Source of the DNA: Haematobia irritans
Lineage: Eukaryota > Arthropoda > Insecta > Diptera > Muscidae
Assembly: GCF_050003625.1 (NCBI RefSeq)
Contig: NC_134399.1
Span: forward strand, 223,752,975-223,816,974
DNA: 64,000 nt
Reading direction: 5' to 3'
Shown here: one piece after another, positions 19,354-30,511 of the stretch
Layout of the letters: the number at the start of each line of letters is the position of its first letter
Numbering within the stretch: position 1 is the first letter of the stretch
Notes under the pieces: model-generated
Database searches by the model: none
What the model saw: the letters and a program-made list of their open reading frames with translations, nothing else
Told to the model about the DNA's origin: nothing
Made by a program: the position numbers and the translations under genes

Positions 19354-21016
19354 GACTTTTTATACCCTGCGCCACACTGTGGAACAGGGTATTATAAGTT
19401 AGTGCATATGTTTGTAACACCCAGAAGGAGACGAGATAGACACATGGTGTCTTTGGCAATAATGCTCAGGGTGGGCCCCTGAGTCGATATAACCATGTCC
19501 GTCTGTCCGTCCGTCCGAACGTCTGTCTGTCAACACATTTTTGTGATCAAAGTCTAGGTCGCAATTTAAGTCCAATCGCCATCAAATTTGGCACATATTC
19601 CTGTTTTGGGTCAGAATAGAACCCTATTGATTTTGGAAGAAATCGGTTCAGATTTAGATATAGCTCCCATATATATCTTTCGCCCGATATGCACTAATAT
19701 GGACCCAGCAGCCAAAATTTTATACCGATTTGCTTGAAATTTTGTACAAACATAATACTTAGTCGTATAGTCAAGTGTGCAAAATTTGATTGAAATCGGT
19801 TCAGATTTAGATATAGCTCCCATATATATCTTTCGCCCGATATGGACTTATATGGACCCAGAAGCCAGATTTTTGGCCGAATTTGGTTGAAATTTTGCAC
19901 TAGGAGTACAATTAGTAGTATAGTCAAGTGTGTAAAATTTTATTGAAATCGGTTCAGATTTAGATATAGCTCCCATATATATCGTTCGCCCGATTTACAC
20001 TCATATGACCACAGTGGCCAATCTTTTACTCCGATTTAATTGAAATTTTGCACAGGGAGTAGAATTAGCATTGTAGCTATGCGTGCCAAATTTGGTTGAA
20101 ATCGGTTCAGATTTAGATATAGCTCCCATATATATCTTTCGCCCGATATGGACTAATATGGTCCTAAAAGCCAGAGTTTTGGCCCAAGTTGGTTGAAATT
20201 TTGCACAAGAAGTAGATTTAGCATTGTAGCTATGCGTGCCAAATTTGATTGAAATCGGTTCAGATTTATATATAACTCCCATATTTATCTTTCGCCCGAT
20301 ATGGACTAATATGGTCCTTGAAGCCAGAGTTTTGGCCAAATGTGTTTGAAATTTTGCACAAGGAGTACAATTAGTAGTGCAGTTAAGTGTGCAAAATTTG
20401 ATTGAAATCGATTCAGATTTAGATATAGCTCCCATATATATCTTTCGCCCGATATGGACTAATATGGTTCTAATAGCCAGAGTTTTGGCCCAATTTGGTT
20501 GAAATTTTGCACAGGGAGTAGATTTAGCATTGTAGCTATGCGTGCCAAATTTGATTGAAATCGGTTCAGATTTATATATAGCTCCCATTATAGTTTTTCT
20601 GATTTCGACAAAAATGGTCAAAATACCAACATTTTCCTTGTTAAATCGCCATTGCTTAGTCGAAAAGTTGTAAAAATGACTCTAATTTTCCTAAACTTCT
20701 AATACATATATATCGAGCTATAAATCATAAATAAACTTTTGCGAAGTTTCCTTAAAATTGCTTCAGATTTAAATGTTTCCCATATTTTCCCTAGTGCATT
20801 AGCCAACTTAAATTTTGAGTCTATAGATTTTGTAGAAGTCTATCAAATTCTGTCCAAATCGAGTGATATTTAAATGTATGTATTTGGGACAAACCTTTAT
20901 ATATAGCACCCAACACATTTGACGGATGTGATATGGTATCGAAAATTTAGATCTACAAAGTGGTGCAGGGTATAATATAGTCGGCCCCGCCCGACTTTAG
21001 ACTTTCCTTACTTGTT
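19354..21016 (-). mobile_element. Family B element, complete, reverse orientation
   Basis: Tail at left: TTTTTATACCCTGCGCCACA CTGTGGAACAGGGTATTATA hairpin, GTTTGTAACACCCAGAAGGA, GTCGATATAACCATGTCC and (GTCY)n. Six or so 153-bp monomers (19630-20590) carry CGGTTCAGATTTAGATATAG CTCCCATATATA. The conserved lead follows, with head GTGGTGCAGGGTATAATATA, AGTCGGCCCCGCCCGACTTT and CCTTACTTGTTTT. It is among the best preserved B copies here. The 206-residue frame at 20001-20621 is the monomer array read through, not a gene. Confidence 0.88.
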
Positions 21017-21431
21017 TTAACTAAAGTTCTCTAATTTACTCGATATTTGCAGGAGACGTGGGGGATGTTATTAAGTAAATGAGGAGTACTTGACTTTTTA
21101 ATATTTGGACGAAGAGAGGACCTCCCCATTGCATTTTGTAAAATTGGATCAAAAATCTCCAATTTGCTTGAATTTTTCAGGGAAGGTTAAAGGTGGTGTA
21201 AAAAAAAAACTTCCGTTACTCTATTTGTCGAAATTAGTTGGAGAAGGGATCCTCGTTTTAAGTACAGTCAAATAAAATTATGTCGTACTTGAAATTTTTA
21301 ATTAATATGAAGTACCTGATTTGTCGGGGAGGGGTTTCTCCCCTTGTCGCGACATTTTGAATCTTGAAGACAATTTCCCTGACTTGTGTGAAATTTCAGG
21401 GAAATTTCTCTGGACAAAAAAAAACCTATTG
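21017..21431. repeat. Unnamed repeat, first copy
   Basis: AGTTCTCTAATTTACTCGAT, TTTGCAGGAGACGTGGGGGA, GGACCTCCCCATTGCATTTT and AATTTTTCAGGGAAGGTTAA recur at 22990-23490. Copies lie on both sides of the family A element at 21432-22986. The unit itself repeats internally (ACGTGG.GGATGTTATG appears about every 240 bp). Nature unknown. Confidence 0.6.
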
Positions 21432-22986
21432 TCATACCCTCCATCATAGGATGGGGGTATATTAACTTTGTCATTCCGTTTGTAACACATCGAAATATTG
21501 CTCTAAGACCCCATAAAGTATATATATTCTGGGTCGTGGTGAAATTCAGAGTCGATCTGAGCATGTCCGTCCGTCCGTCTATTGAAATCACGCTAACTTC
21601 CGAACTAAACAAGCTATCGACTTGAAACTTGGCACAAGTAGTTGTTATTGATGTAGATCGGATGGTATTGCAAATGGGCCATATCGGTCCACTTTTACGT
21701 ATAGCCCCCATATAAATGGACCCCCAAATTTGGCTTGCGATTGCTCTAAGAGAAGCAAATTTCATCCGATCCGGCTGATATTTGGTACATGTTGTTAGTA
21801 TACGGCCTCTAACAACCATGCAAAAATTGGTCCATATCGGTCCACTTTTACGTATAGCCCTTATATAAACGGACCCCCAAATTTGGCTTGCGGAGCCTCT
21901 AAGAGAAGCAAATTTTATCCGATCCGGCTGAAATTTGGTATATGGTGTTAGTATATGGTCTCTAATGACCATGCAAAAATTGGTCCACATTGGTCCATAA
22001 TTATATATAGCCCCCATATAAACCGATTACCAGATTTGTCCTCCGGAGCCTCTTGGAAGACCAAAATTCATCTGATTCAGTTGAAATTTGGTACGCGGTG
22101 TTAATATATGGTCTCAAACTCCCATGCAAAAATTGGTCGAAATCGGTCAATAATTATATATAGGCCCGATATAAAGCGATCCCCAGATTTGACCTCCGAT
22201 GCTTCTTGGAAGAGTAAAATTCATCCGATTTGGTTGAAATTTCGTACGTGATGTTTGTATATGGTCTCTAACAACCATGCAAAAATTGGTCCACATCGGT
22301 CCATAATTATATATGGTCCCCATATAAACCGATCCCCAGATTTGACCTCCTGTGCCTTTGGGAGAAGCAAAATTCATCCGATCTGGTTGAAATTTGGTAC
22401 GTGGTGACAGTATATGGTATTTAACAACCATGCCAAAAGTGGTCCATATCAGTCCATAATCACATATAGCCCCCATATAAACCGATCCCGAGATTTGGTT
22501 TTGGAGCCTCTTGGAGGAGCAAATTTCATCCGAGTAAGTTGAAATTTGGTATATTGTGCTAGTATATGGCCGTTAACAACTATGCCTAACTAGGTCCATA
22601 TCAGTTATATATAGTCCTCAGATAAATCGATCCCCGATCACACAAACATTGGTCCATATCAAGTTCATAATTCTATATAGCCCCCATACAAGTTCATAAT
22701 TCTGTATAGCCCCCATATTTAAATTCTGGGTCTTTACGTACCGTGCAAAAGTCCATGTCGATTCGTAATTATTTGTAGACTTACCTATACATAACTTTTT
22801 GTCTAGTATATACCACGTATGGACTAACTCACAATTTAGAAAACGATGTTAAGAAGTTTTAAGATACCACAAGCCAAGTAGTTCGATTGTGGATGACAGT
22901 CTTTCGTAGAAGTTTCTACGCAATCCATGGTGGAGGGTACATAAGATTCGGCCTGGCCGAACTAACGGCCGTATATACTTGTTTTT
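21432..22986 (-). mobile_element. Family A element, reverse orientation, without satellite tract
   Basis: Tail at left: CATACCCTCCATCATAGGAT GGGGGTATATTAAC, AAGTATATATATTCTGGGTC, GAGTCGATCTGAGCATGTCC and GTCCGTCCGTC. 153-bp monomers run from 21660 to 22520. The head at right is CCATGGTGGAGGGTACATAA, TTCGGCCTGGCCGAA and GGCCGTATATACTTGTTTTT. Unlike other A copies it carries no 29-bp satellite, so it may represent the ancestral form. Confidence 0.85.
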
Positions 22987-23530
22987 AACTAAAGTTCTCT
23001 AATTTACTCGAAATTTGCAGGAAACGTGGGGGATGTTATGAAGTAACTAAGGAGTACTTGAGTTTTTAATATTTGCACGAAGAGAAAACCTCCCCATTGC
23101 ATTTTGTAAAATTGGATCAAATATCTCCGATTTGCTTGAATTTTTCAGGGAAGGTTAAAAGTGGTGTAAAAAAACTTCCGTTACTCTATTTTTCGAAATT
23201 ATGGGGACCTCGTTTTAACTACAGTCAAAAAATTAGACTTCTATGTCGTACTTGAAATTTACAGAGGACGTGGAGGGATGTTATGTAATTAATATAAAGT
23301 ACCTGATTTTTTAATTGTTGGAAGCAGAAGGAGACCTCATCCTTTCCCGATCTTCTGAAAATTGAAAAAAAAACAATATTTGTCGGGGAGGTGTATCTTG
23401 TCCCTTGTCCTGAAATTTTGAAACTGAAAGTCAATTCCAAATTTTCGTGATATTTCAGGGAAGTTAAGGGTTGTCTCTGGACAAAAAATGTTTTTTTTTC
23501 GATATTTGGTCGGCGAGGGGAACGTCCCAT
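22987..23530. repeat. Unnamed repeat, second copy
   Basis: It matches 21017-21431 (AAGTTCTCTAATTTACTCGA; GCAGGAAACGTGGGGGATGT; ACCTCCCCATTGCATTTTGT) and extends further (GAAATTTACAGAGGACGTGG; ATATTTGGTCGGCGAGGGGA). The last words also appear at 19320-19345 next to the family B tail. Confidence 0.6.
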
Positions 23531-23559
23531 GATGAAGCTCCAGAAATCAAAATTGCAGA

Positions 23560-23870
23560 TCGGTTTATATGAGGCTATATAATTATGAGCCGATATGGAC
23601 CAATTTTTGCACGATTACTACACTGTTTTTCATATGTTCCGATATAAACAAAATGTGTTTCGGACAAATTTTTTAAACACAATATATTTAAGTGCAAAAA
23701 TGTAATGTTCCTAAACTAGAGAGGGAGAGAGAGTGAGAGAGCATAGAGAAAGAAATAGAGATGGAAACCGGGAGGGTTGACGAAATATATCAACATAAAA
23801 CAGCTAGAGAAATTGGCTATGCGCTTAGCATGTTAATAAGGCTTCGCCAAAAATTCAAAACCGTTCCATG
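23560..23870. mobile_element. Fragment of the 1.6-kb TA-target element after a short family A piece
   Basis: 23560-23620 has family A words (CGGTTTATATGAGGCTATAT; GAGCCGATATGGACCAATTT). From about 23630, CACTGTTTTTCATATGTTCC, AAACACAATATATTTAAGTG, (GAGA)n and AGATGGAAACCGGGAGGGTT match 30512-30860 of the complete element. Confidence 0.65.
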
Positions 23871-24688
23871 GAAATTTCGAAAATAACTTCAAATCCATTT
23901 TGAAATTTATTCAGAAAGATTATCTTATAATCTTATCCTACGAAATATTCTCTGAAGGATATGGTTAACTCGAAAATTTTTTTTAAAACGAAAAAAATAG
24001 TCTCTCAATTTTTAATTGAAAAAACGGGTTCGGCTACTAAAATATATATATATATTTCATATTACTTCCAAACACAAAAACCATAACGATAGTTTAATTC
24101 AAACTCTTTCTTTGCCAAACAATGACTAAATTGGAATTAAACAGTGTACGCAACTTGTGTCCTTGCACTATATCATAACATGGCAGTGCATCATAACTTT
24201 GAACTTTTAAAAAGTCGCATCATACCCTCCCTCCCATCATGTCGACAATGAAGTTATTTTTTTATTGCAATCTTTGTCTCCTTGTATTGTTAATAATTTG
24301 GAATAAAAGTGTGTTCTGTGTTTTCTCGCCAGGTACATGTACAATTCTGCAATTTAGAATTAAATGGAAAATATTCTTCTTTCAGGAAACAAAAGAATAG
24401 GCGGCAAATGCAAGGGCAAATTAGAGGAAAACTTTTCCATTGCCTGCCGCCCATATTGTTAATTTTCGTAATGCTGCTGTGAACTTGCTTAGCGACTGTT
24501 CTACGATTGTTGCTTTGGAAACGACTCAAATGCTATTATCAGTGCACAGTGACTTATCAATGGGATTACATGAATGGGACATTGATTTATTTGAATATGG
24601 AGTTCATAGATTATATATTTTTCATAATTGTGAGATTCGATATAGAAGTTGCTGTGCCCAAGGAGCCATGAATCCATTTGTCAATTTA
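23871..24688. other. Gene-free unique stretch
   Basis: No family seen elsewhere in the window. Short overlapping frames on both strands at 24290-24724 have no recognisable domain. Confidence 0.4.
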
Positions 24689-24957
24689 GAGCCTGTTCGA
24701 AACCGAAACTGTTTACTATGGTGAGATATCAATTTACTATGGTGAAAAACAATTGCTTATTTGGTGTACTCACATCTTCAAAAAATAAAACTACATTGTT
24801 TTGATATAATCAAAGCATGCCAAGCCTAGTGATGTCGTAAATGTCAAGAATTTTCAACAAATGTCAAATTTCAAATGTCAAATTCAAAATATACTCACCT
24901 CGATTTACGTCAATTTTTTACCAATGCTAGTAAAAAGTTTCGGTTTCGAACAGGCCC
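24689..24957. mobile_element. Foldback MITE with GGGCCTGTTCGAAACC-type ends
   Basis: Left GAGCCTGTTCGAAACCGAAA CTGTTTACTA pairs with right TAGTAAAAAGTTTCGGTTTC GAACAGGCCC, about 30 bp with two or three changes. Flanking TTA and TTC could be a diverged 3-bp duplication, which with GGG..CCC ends would suit a Harbinger-type element. It is non-coding. Confidence 0.55.
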
Positions 24958-25025
24958 TTCAAAAAACTTTAAATTTATTCCGACCTTAAAATTTTTTGTT
25001 TGCTTGGTGATTACTTCAAAACATC

Positions 25026-25683
25026 GCGCTGAAAAAAATATTGTCGTGAGGTCAAAGATTTCATGTCTTTATAATACGAATGCAAATTTTGCTTAGCATA
25101 GAAGACGCATTTCTCTAATATAAAGTTTTTTCCTTGTCCAAAAGTCGATAAACTTTTCAATGAAGTCGTATTGTCCTTATAATTAAATGATTTCACTTAA
25201 AAATGGGCATCATAACATGAAAGAAAAAAATGTTTCGGCTAAGGTCAGCTTGACTTTAATAATTCAGAAAAATTCTTTAAATTTAATAAAATTGTCTTTA
25301 AATTTGTTGTATTTTTGCATCTTCACTACAAAGCAAAAAATCGTTCAAATATAGGACATGTTTTTCAACACTTTATTTGAAGGACGTTTTTTACTTGAAA
25401 CATACCAGAATCTCTTCTGGAAGTCGAGTCTTAATTTGGAAAATAAAGTTGTCGTTAACTTGTTTTTAAAGGACTTTGATAGCATATGAAGAAAAAAAAC
25501 CTGAAAAATCGAAAATCTAAAATTTGCTTCCTAGAGTCAAGTACACAAAACCTAAATTTAAAAGAGAATTGTATCTTAAAAGTATCCTAACTTAAATTCT
25601 CCGCTTCTTTGGCTCGTAATCAATACCAATTTTTTAAAGTAAAGACAGAATCTATGGAGCCGGGCATGCTTTTTTTCAGTGCG
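25026..25683. mobile_element. CACTGAAAAAAA-family MITE, second subfamily
   Basis: The left end GCGCTGAAAAAAATATTGTC and right end GCTTTTTTTCAGTGCG are inverted. Interior words AGGTCAAAGATTTCATGTC, ATGATTTCACTTAAAAATGG and TTTTTAAAGGACTTTGATAG recur inverted at 28303-28717. Confidence 0.55.
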
Positions 25684-25760
25684 GTTTGGTACTAAAAACA
25701 ATTTTGCAATTTTGATCTCCAATTTTGTCCTTCAATCTACGAAATTTTTTTAACAAGCAA

Positions 25761-27440
25761 AAAAAAACAAGTATATACGGCCGTAAGTTCGGCCAGGCCG
25801 AAGCTTATGCACCCTCCACCATGGATTGCTTAGAAACTTCTACTGAAGACTGTTATCCACAATCGAATTATTTGGGTTGCGGTAACACTTGCCGATGGCA
25901 AGGTATCTTAAAACTTCCTAATACCGTAATATATACCACATAGTCCATACGTGGTATATATTAAACTAAAAAAGGCCGATTAAATAAGTATATAATTGAG
26001 TTTAAAGTTTCTATAGAAATAAAATTTTGACAAAATAAAATTTTGACAACATTTTCTATAGAAGTAAAATTTGGAAAAAATTTTCTATAGAAACTAAGTT
26101 TTGAAATATAATTATGACAAAATTTTCTATAGAAATAAAATTTTGACAAAATTTTCTAATGTAATAACATTTTGACAATGTTTTCTATAAAAATAAAATT
26201 GTGGTAAAGTTTTTTTGGCTCGAGTGGCAACCATGATTAGGAACCGATATGGACCAATTTTTGTGTGATTGGGGATCGGCTATATATAACTTAGACCGAT
26301 ATGGACCTAACACCACGTTGCAAATTTCAACCGGATCGGATGAATTTTGCCCCTCTAAAAGGCTCCGGAAGTCAAATCTGGGGATCGGCTTATATGGGGG
26401 CTATATATAATTATAGGCCGATGTGGACCAATTTTTGCATGGTCATTAGAGAACATATACCAACACCATGTACCAAATTTCAGCCGCATCGGATGAAATT
26501 TTCTTCTCTTAGAGGCTCCGCAAGTTAAATCGGGGGATCGGTTTATATGGGGGCTATATGTAATTATGGACCGATATGGACCAATTTCTGCATGGTTGTT
26601 AGATACCGTATACTTACACCATGTACCAAATTTCAGCCGGATCGGATGCAATTTGCTTCTCTTAGAGCAATCGCAAGCCAAATTTGGGAGTCCGTTTATA
26701 TGGGGGCTATACGTAAAAGTGGACCGATATGGACCAATTCTTGCATGGTTGTTAGAGACCATATACTAACACCACGTACCAAATTTCAACCGGATCGGAT
26801 GAATTTTGCTCCTCTAAGAGGCTCCGGAAATCAAATCTGGGGATCGGCTTATATGGGTGCTATATATAATTATAGGCCGATGTGGACCAATTTTTGCATG
26901 GTCATTAGAGAACATATACCAACACCATGTACCAAATTTCAGCCGGATCGGATGAAATTTGCTTCTCTTATAGGCTCCGAAAACCAAATTGGGGGATCGG
27001 TTTATATGGGGGCTCTATATAATTATGGACCGATGTGGAACAATTTTTGCATGGTTTTTAGGGACCGTATACCAACACCATGTACAAAATTTCAACCGGA
27101 TCGGATGAAATTTGCTTCTCTTAGAGGGTCTGCAAGCCAAATTTTGGGGTCCGTTTATATGGGGGCTATAAGTAAAAGTGGACCGATATGGCGCATTTGC
27201 AATACCATCCGACCTACATCAATAACAACTACTTGTGCCAAGTTTCAAGTCGATAGCTTGTTTCGTTCGGAAGTTAGCGTGATTTCAACAGACGGACGGA
27301 CGGACGGACATAGATCGACTCAGAATTTCACCACGACCCAGAATATATATACTTTATGGGGTCTTAGAGCAATATTTCGATGTGTTACAAACGGAATGAC
27401 AAAGTTAATATACCCCCATCCTATGGTGGAGGGTATAAAA
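25761..27440 (+). mobile_element. Family A element, complete
   Basis: Head ACAAGTATATACGGCCGTAA, palindrome TTCGGCCAGGCCGAA, subterminal CACCCTCCACCATGG; 29-bp satellite tract 25995-26205; junction GGCTCGAGTGGCAACCATGA at about 26217-26236; then about six 153-bp monomers (ATGGGGG starts at 26547 and 26700 are exactly 153 apart); core AGATCGACTCAGAATTTC; tail CATCCTATGGTGGAGGGTAT. The 333-residue frame 26547-27548 crosses the monomers and the tail and extends into flanking DNA, so it is not a gene. Confidence 0.88.
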
Positions 27441-27589
27441 ATAAATATAATAATAATTAAGTCTAAAAGTTTTCTTGACTTTGTCGAAAAATATTTCGTC
27501 ATTTTTGTGGAATTGGCGTCCCATCCGAGTTTGATAAAGTTTAGATAAAGTTTTCAAAAGTTTGCCAAAATTTTCTTTTTGGTGGGTTC

Positions 27590-27826
27590 ACAGTTTATAC
27601 CCTGCGCCACACTGTGGAACAGGGTATTATATCGGTGCATATATTTGCAACACCCAGAAGGAAACGAGATAGAGACATGGTATATTTGGCAATAATGCTC
27701 AGGGTCGGCCCCCTGAGTCGATCTAGTCATGTCCGTCTGTCTGTGAACACATTTTTGTAATCAAAGTCTAGGTCGCAATTTTAATCCAATCGACTTCAAA
27801 TGTGGCACAAATATGTGTTTTGGGTC
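27590..27826 (-). mobile_element. Family B element, tail part (split by a hAT-like insertion)
   Basis: Hairpin TTTATACCCTGCGCCACACT GTGGAACAGGGTATTATA, CAACACCCAGAAGGAAACGA, CTGAGTCGATCTAGTCATGT. The element resumes at 29201 (TTTGGGTCCCTTATATATCT ATCGCCCGATATC) and ends near 29285. Confidence 0.8.
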
Positions 27827-29200
27827 CATCGTTGCCAGAATTGTTTCACCAAAAACCGCTAGATTTGCCAAAAAAAATAGCTAAAAAAAGCCAAAAAATG
27901 CTAAAAAATAGCTAGAAAAAAGCTAAATTTTTTTGTATCAAAAGTCACATTTTTGATTGAAATTTAACAAACTTAAAGGCTTTATTTCACTTACAATGCA
28001 TATTATTTTCATTTTAATTCCACTTCTGTGAGACTGTAACAATATCTAAGGCATATTAGCTCTGTTGCGTATTCGATACATTTTGATTACTATCACAAAT
28101 TTTTTACTGGAAGTCCTTCGTTTTGTGGGAGCTACCTTCCCAACACCTCTATTTTATTTTCTTGTTATTTTAAAATATTAAATGATCTAAGCATGCTTTG
28201 GATTTGGTAAAAAAAATGATTTGTCATTTTTTTAAATAAAATTTTAGTTTGGTTTTGAAATTGTGAAAAATTGTAGAAAATACCTATAGTTTACATTTCC
28301 CAGTAAAAACATTTTCCTTTTCTTCATGAGCTATCAAAGTGCTTTAAAAACGTGCTAACGCCAACTTAAATTTCCAAATTCAGACTCGACTTCAAGTAGA
28401 AATTATTGTATATATACGTTTTTAAAATAAAGTGTTGAAAAACATATATTTTTGAACGCTATTTTGGTTTGTGGTTAAGATGCAAAAACTCCTCACATTT
28501 AAAGACTATTTCATTAATTCTTCCTTCTTTCATGAAAACATACCCATTTTTAAGTTGAATCACTTAATTATAAGGACAAAACGACTTTATCGTCTTTTGG
28601 ACAAGGAAAACAGTTTATATAAAAGAAGTTCACAAATGCTATTTAACCAAAATTCGCGTTCGTATTTTAAGGAGATGAAATCTTTGGCCTCACGACAATA
28701 TTTTTTCAGTGTACAAGCTATTCACATCTACTATTTTAATTTAGTAATATCGTAATAACTTTAGAATATTATAATAACATAAAAAGGATAAACGAGTCAA
28801 ATGATAATATTCCCAATAATTTACTGACAGTTTATCTAACAAATTTGTATGGTAATAGTAGATTTAAAGTTTACGATAACTTTTATGCATATAATGAAAA
28901 AACTTTACAACAAGGTGTAGTTGCTACAAAAATGCCCGCATAATGGCTGGAATCATTATTAATGTTTCAACTGAGCTTTGAAATATGTGGAAACCCTTAT
29001 TCTTGCAGCAAGGCTTAGATAAAAACGCCGATTTATCCATATTTCAATAGAAACATGTAGAAAATAAAAAAGCCAAAAATAGCTAAAAGGGCCATGAAAA
29101 AAGCCAGAAAAAAAGCTAAAAGCTAAATGCATTTTTTCCCCGCTAAACGTCTTCAAAAAAAGCCAAATCTAGCGGGAAAAAAGCTAAATTGGCAACGCTG
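27827..29200. mobile_element. hAT-like non-autonomous element, 1374 bp, 8-bp target duplication
   Basis: It is bounded by TTTGGGTC on both sides (27819-27826 and 29201-29208). Ends are CATCGTTGCCAGAATT and AAATTGGCAACGCTG, extended imperfectly inward (CCGCTAGATTTGCC; AATCTAGCGGG). CA..TG ends with 8-bp duplications are the hAT signature. The interior has AGCTAAAAAAAGCC repeats at both ends and a nested MITE at 28303-28717. No transposase frame remains. Confidence 0.75.
28303..28717. mobile_element. MITE nested inside the hAT-like element
   Basis: CTTCATGAGCTATCAAAGTG, CTTTATCGTCTTTTGGACAA and GAAATCTTTGGCCTCACGAC ending ATATTTTTTCAGTGTA match the reverse of 25026-25500. The right end fits the family; the left end is approximate. 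Confidence 0.55.
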
Positions 29201-29285
29201 TTTGGGTCCCTTATATATCTATCGCCCGATATCTATCAATATGGCCCCAGAAGCCAGATTTTCAGCCTGATTTGCTTTAAATTGC
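29201..29285 (-). mobile_element. Family B element, remainder after hAT-like insertion
   Basis: It continues the B monomer (TATATATCTATCGCCCGATA; ATATGGCCCCAGAAGCCAGA; GATTTGCTTTAAATT) interrupted at 27826, then breaks off. Confidence 0.7.
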
Positions 29286-29642
29286 AAAATTGACGCAGAA
29301 GCGAAAAATTGGCGTTGCACTGAATTTGCTCACTTCTTAAGGTGTGATCCGAATTCAGTCTCTTGGATGTGAATTAAAAAATTTTGTGATGTTTTGCTAA
29401 ATAAATGTTTTATATTTTTTATGAGTTTTTATGCATTCTAATGCTTGTCTGAAACGTTTAAATTCAAAACTTTTCAAATATTCGCAATTTTTCTAGAATG
29501 AATTTAGCATTTTTTTCGGCAAAATTTAAATAGTTTTTACCATTTTATGAGTTTTTATTTTATTTTAACTCTTTTGAAACAGAAACATTTGAAATTTTCG
29601 CTTAAAAGTATGAAAACAGAAAGTTATAAAATAGTTTGATTA
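29286..29642. repeat. Fragment of the TCCCAGCAAA MITE interior (empty-site paralogue)
   Basis: GTTGCACTGAATTTGCTCAC, AAGGTGTGATCC, GCATTCTAATGCTTGTCTGA and CAATTTTTCTAGAATGAATT match 17370-17557 joined to 17851-17870, without the nested MITE. 29570-29642 is AT-rich with nothing recognisable. Confidence 0.7.
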
Positions 29643-30296
29643 AAATAGTTTTCCTCAAGGTCTTCAAAATAGTGGTTTACAACTCTAATTGCACCTTCAT
29701 TTGAGGTAAACCGCTTGCCAGCAAGGAATTTTTTAGATTTGGGAACAAGTAAAAGTCACTGGGAGCTAAATCAGGAGAATAAGTTGGGTGGTCAAGCAAC
29801 ACGTACTTTAATTCCTTGATTTTAGCCATTGTTAAAACACTCTTGTGCGCTGGTGCGTTGTCTTGATGAACAATTATTTTTTTGTCTTGTAAGCCAGGAC
29901 ATTTTTCTCGAATTTGTACATTTAATTGATCCAAAAGATTGCAAAGTACTCTGAATTTTTGTTTTACCCTTTTGCAGATAGTCAATCAATAAAATACCTT
30001 TGAAGTCCCAAAAAACCGTTGCCATAACCTTACAAGCCGATTGAATTGTTTTTGTTCTTGTTGCTGTTTTTGGACGTCCACTACGTGGTTCATCTTCAAT
30101 GCTTGGACGTCCACTACGTGGTTCATCTTCAATGCTTGTACGACCACGTTTAAATTCAGCAACCCAATTTTTTTCTGTTGCATATGAAGGAGCACTTTCA
30201 CCTAACACATTCACCATATCATTATTAATTTCCTATCCCGATAAACCTTTTTTATGTAAATATTTCATGACAACACAAATTTCTAATTTTTCCATT
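29643..30296 (-). pseudogene. mariner transposase pseudogene, second mariner family
   Basis: Read right to left, the start is near 30296 (MEKLEICVVMKYLHKKGLSG then a stop). The HTH/linker follows (SAPSYATEKNWVAEFKRGRT; SIEDEPRSGRP, tandemly duplicated), then a jump straight to SACKVMATVFWDFKG. About 100 residues holding the second HTH and the first catalytic Asp are deleted. The C-terminal half keeps HQDNAPAHKSVLTMAKIKEL and HPTYSPDLAPSDFYLF, so the second and third catalytic Asp (DD34D spacing) remain. A frameshift follows PNLK, and the 3' end is lost at 29643. It belongs to the same family as 57437-58174 and differs from the Himar1-like copies. Confidence 0.9.
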
Positions 30297-30435
30297 GTAT
30301 ATATGATGGAGTTGCCAGATCGAAACAAAATTTAACATGTGTTCGTAACAGAGATGAAAGTTTCCAAAACACTTAACTTTTTTCTGTTTATACCGCGCTT
30401 TTTGTGCTATGCTAAGAAGTTTCAGAACTGCTCTC

Positions 30436-30511
30436 GTAGTCGGCCCCGCCCGACTTCAGCCTTTATACCCTGCGCCACACTGTGGAACAGGGTATTATAA
30501 GTTAGTGCGTA
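30436..30511 (-). mobile_element. Family B head/tail junction piece
   Basis: A B head (GTAGTCGGCCCCGCCCGACT) is followed at once by a B tail hairpin (TATACCCTGCGCCACACTGT GGAACAGGGTATTATAAG). The tail copy continues at 32098 after the insertion of the 1.6-kb element. Confidence 0.75.

Noticed and set aside
20001..20621. 206-codon open frame on the minus strand
   Set aside because: Family B monomer array read through; no domain and the same words occur in every B copy.
24290..24724. Overlapping frames of 79 and 94 codons
   Set aside because: On opposite strands over the same DNA, no domain, no repeat of the pattern; insufficient support for a gene.
26547..27548. 333-codon open frame
   Set aside because: It runs across 153-bp DINE monomers, the tail and flanking DNA; similar frames exist on the opposite strand. 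It is a product of a repeat length divisible by three.
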